This document shows positions 18,059-26,317 of a stretch of 64,000 nucleotides of DNA, piece after piece. The notes beneath the pieces were generated by a model. It was not told where the DNA came from, did no database searches, and saw only the letters and a list, made by a program, of their open reading frames with translations. Source of the stretch: Acinetobacter sp. HY1485 (GTDB lineage Bacteria > Pseudomonadota > Gammaproteobacteria > Pseudomonadales > Moraxellaceae); contig NZ_JANKZG010000002.1 of the NCBI RefSeq assembly GCF_027568475.1, forward strand, positions 248,001 through 312,000. Direction: 5' to 3'. Position 1 is the stretch's first letter. Each line of letters starts with the position of its first letter. Made by a program: the position numbers and the translations under genes.

Positions 18059-19435
18059 CTATTCAATTTTTTCGTTATGTTGGCTCAAATCTAAGCCCAT
18101 AAATTCAGCTTCTTGATCGACACGGATCCCCATGACTAAATCAATTACTTTTAAAATAATAAAGGTACAAATTGCACTATAAGCAATCGTTGCAAGCACA
18201 CCTTGGAGTTGTACCCAAAGTTGATGGATCATATCGGTGGGTGCTTTGTCGCCCATAATAAATGGACTTGCAAACACTGCCGTTAAAATTGCACCTGCAA
18301 TACCACCTACTGCATGTAAACCAAAAGCATCTAAAGCATCGTCAGCTTTAAGTAGGCGTTTTAAGCTGGTAATTCCCCAAAAACAAACCACACCACCAAT
18401 TAAACCCATTGCCAATGCACCACCAACAGTCACATAACCTGCCGCAGGGGTGATCACCACTAAGCCTGCCACTGCACCCGATGCCAAACCTAACACAGAT
18501 GCTTTACCACGAATCAGCTTTTCTACCACTGCCCAAGCCACACCTGCTGCTGCGGCTGCAACTTGTGTCGTCACTAATGCATAACCTGCAGAACCATTTG
18601 CACCTAAAGCAGAACCACCATTAAAACCAAACCATCCCACCCAAACTAAACTTGCACCTACTACAGAAAGCGTGAGGTTATGCGGTGCCATAGACTCTTT
18701 GCCTAATCCAATACGTTTACCCAACATATAGGCAGCCACTAAACCTGCAACTCCTGAGTTAATATGGACAACCGTACCGCCTGCAAAATCTAAAGCACCA
18801 TCGCTACCTAACCAACCACCACCCCATACCCAATGGGTAATCGGTGCATAAACCACAATAACCCATACGGTAATAAACGCAACAAAAGCCCCAAACTTCA
18901 TCCGTTCCGCCACAGAACCACTAATAATGGCAGCCGTAATAATGGCAAATGTCATTTGGAAAATCACAAATAAAATTTCAGGAATGGTGCCTTGTAAGGC
19001 ATCTGTGGTAATGCCTGACAGCATGGTTTTACTCAAACCACCAATAAATGCGTTACCTGCATCAAAGGCTAAAGAGTAACCCATAATCACCCAAACAAGG
19101 CTGACCACCAAGGCTGCAGATAAACTATATGCCATGGTACTGAGCACATTTTTTTTACGGATCATACCACCATAAAAGAGTGCTAACCCCGGAATGGTCA
19201 TCAATAACACCAACGCAGTCGAAATTAAAATCCATGCTGTATCACCTGTATCAAGCTTGGCAGGTATTGACACAGGTGCAGGCGTTTCTGTGGCTACATT
19301 GGCTGTTATAGTTGTTGGAGAAGGCTGTGATGCAACTTGTGTGGTTGTTGGTGTGGATGCAATCTCATCTGCCCAAACAGGCGCTGTTGATAGTAGGCTA
19401 ACAAAGCCCAAAGCAAGTGCTATTTTTTTCATCAT
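18059..19435 (-). CDS. amtB: Ammonium transporter AmtB
   Basis: AmtB is the trimeric inner-membrane ammonium channel. It has a cleavable signal peptide (MKKIALALGFVSLL...APVWA) and a short Thr/Pro/Val-rich linker, then 11 membrane helices. FYGGMIRKKNVLST near the first helices and GGTVVHINSGVAGL in the middle are Amt signatures. The start is set at an ATG-ATG pair preceded by GGGGGA; a codon four residues earlier is also in frame. It lies 40 bases downstream of glnK, the conserved glnK-amtB operon, in which GlnK blocks the channel under nitrogen sufficiency. Confidence 0.94.
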   Translation of the reverse strand: MMKKIALALGFVSLLSTAPVWADEIASTPTTTQVASQPSPTTITANVATETPAPVSIPAKLDTGDTAWILISTALVLLMTIPGLALFYGGMIRKKNVLSTMAYSLSAALVVSLVWVIMGYSLAFDAGNAFIGGLSKTMLSGITTDALQGTIPEILFVIFQMTFAIITAAIISGSVAERMKFGAFVAFITVWVIVVYAPITHWVWGGGWLGSDGALDFAGGTVVHINSGVAGLVAAYMLGKRIGLGKESMAPHNLTLSVVGASLVWVGWFGFNGGSALGANGSAGYALVTTQVAAAAAGVAWAVVEKLIRGKASVLGLASGAVAGLVVITPAAGYVTVGGALAMGLIGGVVCFWGITSLKRLLKADDALDAFGLHAVGGIAGAILTAVFASPFIMGDKAPTDMIHQLWVQLQGVLATIAYSAICTFIILKVIDLVMGIRVDQEAEFMGLDLSQHNEKIE

Positions 19436-19475
19436 GTCCCCCAACATTTTTCATTATCTGTTCATCAAATCTGCG

Positions 19476-19829
<354 letters not shown>

Positions 19830-19853
19830 TTAGACTCGCATTACTGTTTTATG

Positions 19854-19869
19854 TTCAATTTTCATGCCA
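19854..19869 (-). promoter_or_regulatory. Possible sigma-54 promoter for glnK-amtB
   Basis: On the minus strand the sequence reads TGGCAT-GAAAA-TTGAA, close to the -24/-12 consensus TGGCAC-N5-TTGCA. The -24 GG is present, but the -12 GC is GA. It lies 40-55 bases upstream of the glnK start. No NtrC site was recognised. Confidence 0.4.
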
Positions 19870-19999
19870 AAACTTTTGAGTTGGGGGAAAACAAAAAATT
19901 TAGGCATTTTATTGATTTATTTTAACTGAAAAATGCAATTGTTTGATCAAGCTCAAAAAACCTTTAGAATAAATGACGAATTTTTGTGAGATCACTCAG

Positions 20000-20236
20000 A
20001 TGATGGAAACACTATTACAAGCTATTTTGGCGCAAGTTGAACAACCAAAAAAAGATATTGAACATAATGTACGCGCACTTTTACAAGAAGCAGTCACTAA
20101 AATGGATTTAGTATCTAAAGATGAACTTGATCGTCAAAAAGTTGCGTTAGAACGTGCGCATCAACGATTAGAAACATTAACAGCACAAGTAAAACAATTA
20201 GAAGATGCACTTACCACTCAACAAGCACTAAAATAG
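20000..20236 (+). CDS. ubiK: UbiK/BMFP accessory factor
   Basis: This is a small, mostly helical protein of about 78 residues, matching the membrane-fusogenic/BMFP family (UbiK, formerly YqiC), an accessory factor for aerobic ubiquinone synthesis. The pattern is an N-terminal amphipathic stretch followed by a C-terminal coiled coil (DELDRQKVALERAHQRLETL, roughly 46-65). The start is taken at ATG 20000 or 20003, since UbiK proteins begin close to METLLQAI. An upstream in-frame ATG at 19973 would add nine atypical residues. It lies 41 bases before comM on the same strand. Confidence 0.85.
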   Translation: MMETLLQAILAQVEQPKKDIEHNVRALLQEAVTKMDLVSKDELDRQKVALERAHQRLETLTAQVKQLEDALTTQQALK

Positions 20237-20277
20237 TGCAGTATAGATTTTAAAAGCCGCACTAAAACGGAACCAAC

Positions 20278-21762
20278 ATGTCGTTTGCTAAAGTTTTTAC
20301 TCGTAGTATTTGGGGATTACACGCACCTTTAATTGAAGTTGAGGTGCATGTGAGTCAAGGTTTGCCATCATTAACCATTGTAGGTTTACCCGAAATTGCG
20401 GTAAAAGAGAGTAAAGACCGTGTACGTTCGGCAATTTTAAATAGTGGTTTTAGCTTTCCAACTAAACGTCTCACCATTAACCTTGCACCTGCGGATTTAC
20501 CTAAAGATGGTACGCGTTTAGATTTACCGATTGCCATTGGTATTTTAGTAGCAACAAAGCAGATTGAACCTAAAGGTCTTGAACAATACGAATTTTGTGG
20601 CGAACTTGCCTTAGATGGGCAATTAAGGTCTGTTAATAGTGTTTTAACACTCGGCATTGAGTGTCAACAAGATCAGCATCAACTGATCATTCCTTTGTGT
20701 AATACACCCGAAGCGACACAAGTTCCACACTTAAAAGTATTTGGTGCGACTAACTTAAAACAGGTATGTGAACATTTAACCCAAACAAAATGCCTTACAC
20801 AACAAGTTGCCTGCTCAAATCAATCGAAAGTATACCCACAGCCTGATTTAGCCGATGTAAAAGGGCAATTACGACCCAAACGTGCGCTTGAAATTGCAGC
20901 AGCAGGTGGGCACTGTATTTTATTTAGAGGACCACCCGGCACAGGTAAAACATTGCTGGCTTCTCGGCTACCTTCTATTTTACCGTGTTTAACCGCACAA
21001 GAAGCACTTGAGGTAGCACGGATTTATTCAGTTGCCAATCAACCCTATATATTTGGACAACGCCCGTTTAGAGACGTCCATCATACAAGTTCAGGTGTAG
21101 CATTGGTGGGTGGCGGTACACGCCCCAAACCCGGTGAAATTACGCTTGCCCATTTAGGAACATTATTTTTAGATGAGCTTCCTGAGTTTGACCGTAAGGT
21201 ATTAGAGGTACTTAGACAACCACTCGAAAGTAAAAAAATCACAATCTCTCGTGCTGCCCACCAAGTCACGTTTCCTGCAAATTTTCAGCTTATTGCAGCA
21301 ATGAACCCGTGCCCATGTGGTTATGCATTTCATCAAGACAATAAATGCCAATGCACACCACAAGCCATACGGCGTTATCAAAATAAAATCTCAGGTCCTC
21401 TTTTAGACCGTATAGACTTACATATTGATGTGCCACCACTCACTGCAAGTGATTTACAAAGTACTGTACCTTTAGAAACCTCTGCACAAGTAAAACAACG
21501 CGTAGAAGATGCCTATCAATATCAAATTGCACGTCAAGGTTGTACTAATCAGGCGCTCAGCCCCCAGCAGTTAGAACAACATGCACCCTTAGATACACAA
21601 ACAAAAAATATGCTGAGCCTTGCTCAACAGCGTTTAGATTTATCTGCGCGTGCCTATCATCGTATTTTACGCGTTGCTCGTACCATTGCCGATTTAGAGC
21701 AAAGCAAAAATATTCAAAGTCATCATTTGAGTGAAGCGTTGTCTTATCGTAGTTCGATGTAA
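20278..21762 (+). CDS. comM: Competence-related Mg-chelatase-like AAA+ ATPase ComM
   Basis: ComM is a hexameric AAA+ helicase that extends branch migration during natural transformation. The 494 residues comprise an N-terminal Lon-protease-like fold, a Walker A GPPGTGKT at 218-225, Walker B-like LFLDELPEF near 300, and a zinc-finger-like CPCGYAFHQDNKCQC near 348-362, then a C-terminal Mg_chelatase lid. The frame is uninterrupted. In A. baumannii, comM is the integration site of AbaR-type resistance islands, so an intact copy means no such island is present here. Confidence 0.95.
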   Translation: MSFAKVFTRSIWGLHAPLIEVEVHVSQGLPSLTIVGLPEIAVKESKDRVRSAILNSGFSFPTKRLTINLAPADLPKDGTRLDLPIAIGILVATKQIEPKGLEQYEFCGELALDGQLRSVNSVLTLGIECQQDQHQLIIPLCNTPEATQVPHLKVFGATNLKQVCEHLTQTKCLTQQVACSNQSKVYPQPDLADVKGQLRPKRALEIAAAGGHCILFRGPPGTGKTLLASRLPSILPCLTAQEALEVARIYSVANQPYIFGQRPFRDVHHTSSGVALVGGGTRPKPGEITLAHLGTLFLDELPEFDRKVLEVLRQPLESKKITISRAAHQVTFPANFQLIAAMNPCPCGYAFHQDNKCQCTPQAIRRYQNKISGPLLDRIDLHIDVPPLTASDLQSTVPLETSAQVKQRVEDAYQYQIARQGCTNQALSPQQLEQHAPLDTQTKNMLSLAQQRLDLSARAYHRILRVARTIADLEQSKNIQSHHLSEALSYRSSM

Positions 21763-21903
21763 CACCAACATAAGTGACCTAAAGTAATAGATTTTATCTT
21801 ATTGGGTGAAAAATGCTCTCTGTGTTTTCTCCATCAAGAATTGCAATTCTTTATATAAAGGAGCTCATCCTTATTACCTAAAATATCTATTCACTCAGGC
21901 TGT

Positions 21904-22455
21904 TTATTTTATCGCAACATATTTCAAACTAGATGCATCAGCAGCTGGGTTTTGAATAGCAATTTTTTTCACTAAAACAGTCTGGTTTTTTTCTTTGCTT
22001 GGTTTAAAACCATCGATGGTGTTATAAAAATTTTGCCACTCTTTATTTAAGTAATATTTCTTTTTATGCTGATCTAAGGTAAATTCTTTCACTTGCATGC
22101 ACTGTATTCTAGCAGCACCTGCACTACATTCTTTGGTAAAAGGTGCTATCTCTAAATAGGTTAAATCTGCTGTTTTGCTTAACGTACCTAAACGCTTAGA
22201 CTGAATAAAATTCTCACCTACTAAAAATGTCTGTTTACCTAATACCACATGCGTATCGTTAAACTTAAAATGTCCATTTTGATTACCTGTTTTTTGTTTT
22301 AATTGATAACTATAATCAGGTTTTAATAAAACCGTTGCCTTTTTACCCTGATATTCGCCACTCCAATCGAGTGAATTTTCTGATGTATCATGCGCCAATA
22401 CCTGCCCCGTCAAACCTAACGCGATAAGGGTCATTAATACTTTTTTCATTTTCAA
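21904..22455 (-). CDS. Secreted NlpE-like / DUF4377 protein
   Basis: The 183-residue protein has an N-terminal signal peptide (MKMKKVLMTLIALGLTGQVLA) and no lipobox cysteine. Residues about 28-85 (DWSGEYQGKK...LLKPDYSYQL) resemble the N-terminal beta-barrel of NlpE. Residues about 110-180 (CMQVKEFTL, WQNFYNTIDGF) resemble DUF4377, a domain often found in HslJ/META-type periplasmic proteins. Both matches are by eye. It is a single gene, convergent with comM and upstream of nothing on its strand. It probably acts in the periplasm; the role is unknown. Confidence 0.7.
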   Translation of the reverse strand: MKMKKVLMTLIALGLTGQVLAHDTSENSLDWSGEYQGKKATVLLKPDYSYQLKQKTGNQNGHFKFNDTHVVLGKQTFLVGENFIQSKRLGTLSKTADLTYLEIAPFTKECSAGAARIQCMQVKEFTLDQHKKKYYLNKEWQNFYNTIDGFKPSKEKNQTVLVKKIAIQNPAADASSLKYVAIK

Positions 22456-22631
22456 TCCTACAAATTAGATATCGCTAAGATTAACTTTGTAAAATAAAAA
22501 CGTCCGTTTTGTATTTGTAAACTGATCTTAAATTGCAAAACAGCAAGTCCGACTCGTTAGGTATCAACTGATGCTCAATCTTAAAAGATTAATTAAAAAG
22601 AAAGTACTTTGCCAATTTTTTAATATAAAAA

Positions 22632-22651
22632 AACCAGCCCTAAGGCTGGTT
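22632..22651 (-). terminator. Terminator after ettA
   Basis: The stem AACCAGCC/GGCTGGTT with a four-base loop is followed on the minus strand by a T tract, 14 bases after the ettA stop. Confidence 0.9.
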
Positions 22652-22664
22652 AAGTGATGTGAAA

Positions 22665-24326
22665 TTACCCACCAATTTTTTTGTATTTTGTACGGGTTGG
22701 ACGCGCTTCATCACCTAGCTGTTTTTTACGGTACGCTTCATACTCAGTATAGTTACCGTCAAAAAACTCAGGTTGCTCATTTTCAAATGATAAAATGTGC
22801 GTTGCAATACGGTCTAAGAACCAACGATCATGCGATACAACCATTACAGTACCTGGGAACACTAAAATTGCATCTTCTAGTGCACGTAAAGTTTCTACGT
22901 CCAAGTCATTCGATGGTTCATCGAGTAGTAAAACGTTTGCACCTTGCTGTAGAATTTTCGCAAGTTGTAGACGGTTACGCTCACCACCTGACAAACTACC
23001 TACGCGTTTTTGTTGGTCTGACCCTTTAAAGTTAAAACGACCAATATATGCACGAGATGCAATTTCGTAATCGCCGACTTTAAGAATATCCAAACCGCCT
23101 GAAACTTCTTCCCAAACCGTTTTGTTGTCATCTAATGTGTCACGGATCTGACCAATGTAAGCCACTTTAACAGACTCACCTACAGTAACAGAACCTGTGT
23201 CAGGTTGTTGCTCACCGGTCATCATACGAAAGAGTGTCGTTTTACCTGCACCATTTGGACCTACAATACCCACAATTGCCGCAGGTGGTACTGTAAAGCT
23301 TAATTTTTCGTAAAGTAAACGATCATCAAATGATTTACTGATGTTTTCTACTTCAACAACCTTATTACCTAAACGAGGACCAGGTGGAATGTAGATTTCA
23401 GAAGTTTCGTTACGTTCTTGGAATTCTCTAGAGTTAAGCTCTTCAAAACGCTCCATACGCGCTTTGTTTTTCTTTTGCTGACCCTTAGCATTAGAACGAA
23501 CCCATTCAAGTTCTTTTTTCAAGGCTTTAGCAAACGACTCTTCTTGCTTCTGCTCTTGTTCTAAACGCGCATTTTTTTGTTCTAACCAGTTGGTATAGTT
23601 ACCTTGGTAAGGAATACCATGCCCACGGTCAAGCTCTAAAATCCACTCAGCAACGTTATCTAAGAAATAACGGTCATGGGTAATGGCAACAATAGTACCT
23701 GCAAAGTCTTTTAAGAAACGCTCTAACCAAGATACAGATTCTGCATCTAAATGGTTAGTCGGTTCATCAAGAAGCAACATATCAGGCTTAGACAATAACA
23801 AACGACATAACGCAACACGGCGACGTTCACCACCTGATAACAGGCTAACATCAGCGTCCCAAGCTGGAAGACGAAGCGCATCTGCTGCTTGTTCCATTTG
23901 GTTGTTTAAGTTATGTGCATCCCAAGCATGAATAATCGCTTCTAATTTTTCTTGCTCTTTTGCAAGGGCATCAAAATCTGCATCTTCAGCAGCATATTCT
24001 GCAAAAACTTCATCTAAACGAGCAAGCGCATCTAAAGGCTCACGTAAACCATCTTCTACGTTTCCACGTACATCTTTAGTTGGGTCTAACGGTGGCTCTT
24101 GCTCTAAGTAACCAATTTTGATTCCCGGCTGCGCGCGCGCTTCACCAGAAAACTCTTTATCTACGCCAGCCATAATACGAAGCAAGGTAGACTTACCTGC
24201 ACCGTTTAAACCAAGTACACCAATTTTTGCACCCGGGAAAAAAGAAAGAGAGATATCTTTTAAGATTTCGCGCTTTGGCGGAACCATTTTAGATACTCTG
24301 TTCATCGTATAGATATATTGGGCCAC
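22665..24326 (-). CDS. ettA: Energy-dependent translational throttle protein EttA (ABC-F)
   Basis: EttA is a soluble ABC-F ATPase that binds the ribosomal E site and gates entry into elongation according to ADP/ATP. The 553 residues contain two nucleotide-binding domains: Walker A GLNGAGKST near 39-47 and GPNGAGKTT near 356-364, with signatures LSGGERRR and LSGGERNR and Walker B LLLDEPTNHLD and LLLDEPSNDLD. The linker between domains is charged. No transmembrane region is present. It is monocistronic with its own terminator. Confidence 0.95.
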   Translation of the reverse strand: MAQYIYTMNRVSKMVPPKREILKDISLSFFPGAKIGVLGLNGAGKSTLLRIMAGVDKEFSGEARAQPGIKIGYLEQEPPLDPTKDVRGNVEDGLREPLDALARLDEVFAEYAAEDADFDALAKEQEKLEAIIHAWDAHNLNNQMEQAADALRLPAWDADVSLLSGGERRRVALCRLLLSKPDMLLLDEPTNHLDAESVSWLERFLKDFAGTIVAITHDRYFLDNVAEWILELDRGHGIPYQGNYTNWLEQKNARLEQEQKQEESFAKALKKELEWVRSNAKGQQKKNKARMERFEELNSREFQERNETSEIYIPPGPRLGNKVVEVENISKSFDDRLLYEKLSFTVPPAAIVGIVGPNGAGKTTLFRMMTGEQQPDTGSVTVGESVKVAYIGQIRDTLDDNKTVWEEVSGGLDILKVGDYEIASRAYIGRFNFKGSDQQKRVGSLSGGERNRLQLAKILQQGANVLLLDEPSNDLDVETLRALEDAILVFPGTVMVVSHDRWFLDRIATHILSFENEQPEFFDGNYTEYEAYRKKQLGDEARPTRTKYKKIGG

Positions 24327-24567
24327 AAGGACTCCTCAATAAAATGGACAGTATCAAAAACAACAAATGTATGTGCTTAAGTATAACGTACTGTGTTTAA
24401 AATTTGGGTACAAGCAAGCGCAAGTATTGTAAATTAGTACAACAAGACACCCTTAACTGATCGAATAATCCCAAACAACACATTTTTTCGTTGGCTTTTT
24501 TTGCTATATTGAGCGCCTTTAAATGATTGATGCAACAGTTGTTGTTTAATTCCCATAGGTGCGTTTC

Positions 24568-25455
24568 GTGAAGAAAAAGTTAGAGCAGATTTTTCAACAA
24601 AAAGTTACAGGTAAAGTGGTACTTGTAACAGGTGCATCTAGCGGAATTGGAGAAACAATTTCTAAAAAATTGGCAGCGGCGGGCGCACACGTTTTACTCG
24701 TTGCACGCACAGAAGAAGACTTAATCAGAGTTCAAAAAGAAATCGAATCTGTTGGTGGTAAAGCTTCTGTATTTGTATGCGACTTAAATGAGATGGAGCA
24801 GATTGATACTTGCTCACAACAAGTTTTAGCCTCTGTGGATCATATTGATATCTTAATCAATAATGCAGGGCGTTCAATCCGCCGTGCCGTACACGAATCT
24901 TTAGATCGTTTCCATGACTTCGAGCGTACCATGCAACTTAATTATTTTGGTGCAGTACGTTTAGTTCTCAATATTTTACCGCATATGATGAAGCGTAAAG
25001 ATGGGCATATTATTAATATTAGCTCGATTGGCGTACTTGCAAATGCCACGCGCTTTTCTGCTTATGTGGCATCTAAAGCCGCTTTAGATGCATTTAGTCG
25101 CTGTTTGGCTGCCGAAGTGCATGCACATAAAATTGCCATTACATCAGTTTATATGCCGTTAGTACGCACACCTATGATTGCGCCAACTAAAATTTATAAT
25201 TATGTACCTACACTATCTACAGATGAAGCGGCAGACCTCATTGCGCAAGCTATTATCAAACGTCCAAAAAGTGTTGCAACACATTTAGGGCGTTTAGCTT
25301 CTTTAACTTACACCCTTACGCCAAGTTTAAATAATATATTGATGTCGGTGGGTTTTCGTTTATTTCCAAGCTCAACTGCTTCGGTGGGTAAAAAAGAAAA
25401 GTTAAATATTATTCAGCGTGCGTATGCCAAGTTATTTCCAGGTGAGCATTGGTGA
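24568..25455 (+). CDS. acr1: Fatty acyl-CoA reductase, Acr1-like SDR
   Basis: This protein matches, as I recall it, Acr1 of Acinetobacter baylyi almost residue for residue over long blocks such as INNAGRSIRRAVHES and SRCLAAEV. Acr1 reduces fatty acyl-CoA to the aldehyde used for wax-ester formation. It has the TGASSGIG cofactor motif near 22-29 and the catalytic YVASK near 168-172, and ends in LFPGEHW. Start is set at GTG 24568 because AGGTG lies six bases upstream and this gives MKKKLEQIF, matching the family; GTG 24559 is an alternative. The wax-ester synthase (WS/DGAT) is not in this window. Confidence 0.85.
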   Translation: MKKKLEQIFQQKVTGKVVLVTGASSGIGETISKKLAAAGAHVLLVARTEEDLIRVQKEIESVGGKASVFVCDLNEMEQIDTCSQQVLASVDHIDILINNAGRSIRRAVHESLDRFHDFERTMQLNYFGAVRLVLNILPHMMKRKDGHIINISSIGVLANATRFSAYVASKAALDAFSRCLAAEVHAHKIAITSVYMPLVRTPMIAPTKIYNYVPTLSTDEAADLIAQAIIKRPKSVATHLGRLASLTYTLTPSLNNILMSVGFRLFPSSTASVGKKEKLNIIQRAYAKLFPGEHW

Positions 25456-26267
25456 TTATTCACCTTTAGAAAATCTAACAAATTGGCTCAATTCTTTAAT
25501 AAAAAATCGTGCATGTTTCCCTACAAATAGTCTTTTATTATATTGACAACTTTTAGGAATAAAGTAGAGAAAAAATTGCTTAAGAATGTGTATTCCTTTT
25601 TTTATAATTATATATAAAAATGGATAAGTAATTAATATACATAAACAAATCGTGAAATTACTTGCAATTAAGTTTAAAAACTGAGGAAATGTGCTGATAT
25701 AATCAATCAAAGAAATAAAATCTTGTGCCTGTTTTGTTGAATTAATAATTAAAGTAGCTACCAATGTAAGCAAAGCTAAAAAGACTGTTAAGATTCTAGG
25801 CTTCGCATCCTGAGTATAGACTAAGCTCATAAGCATTTTTGGTAAAGAATCAAATTCATCTCTATTTTCTATGTTAATTTTTTCTACTTTTTGAATATCT
25901 TCTATTATTTCAATATAATTCTTTTGTTCCCCCAACCGTGTTAAGAACCAATTTTCTTTACATTTATATAGATAGGCTTTCTTTTTCTTTGACGAAAACT
26001 TTCTATTAGTAAATTTTTTTAAGATATTATTATCTCTACTTCCACGGATTTCATCGAAAAATATTAGAACAAAAATTTCAGAAAGTAATAGCAAAGCAAA
26101 CCGTGTAACAAACCAAATTTTTACTGCAAAAAAATATAAATAAAAGCAATAAACAAAAAAAATTGCCGTAATAAATAAATGAAATCTCTTGAAACGAAGT
26201 TACAATATTTAACAGACCCAAAAGTTTCGTAGTATTCATTGATAATTTGATTAATATTTTTTGACAT
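25456..26267 (-). pseudogene. Membrane-protein gene with a single frameshift
   Basis: Two adjacent frames join into one plausible 270-residue protein if one base is added. The first part runs from ATG 26267 (MSKNINQIINEYYETFG...) for 48 residues to a TAA. The second part (AVKIWFVTRFALLLLSEIF...) continues in the next frame to the stop at 25456. The break lies at a run of seven T (26128-26134 on the plus strand as A). The restored protein has two N-terminal and two central hydrophobic segments with a charged, lysine-rich loop between. No family was recognised. The region is very AT-rich and sits between tex and acr1, just past the tex terminator. Confidence 0.7.
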
Positions 26268-26292
26268 ACGTTGATCAAACCAGCTTTAAAAA

Positions 26293-26312
26293 AACCTCCC
26301 CGAAGGGAGGTT
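26293..26312 (-). terminator. Terminator after tex
   Basis: The stem AACCTCCC/GGGAGGTT with a CGAA loop is followed on the minus strand by seven T. It lies six bases past the tex stop. Confidence 0.92.
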
Positions 26313-26317
26313 GAGTT

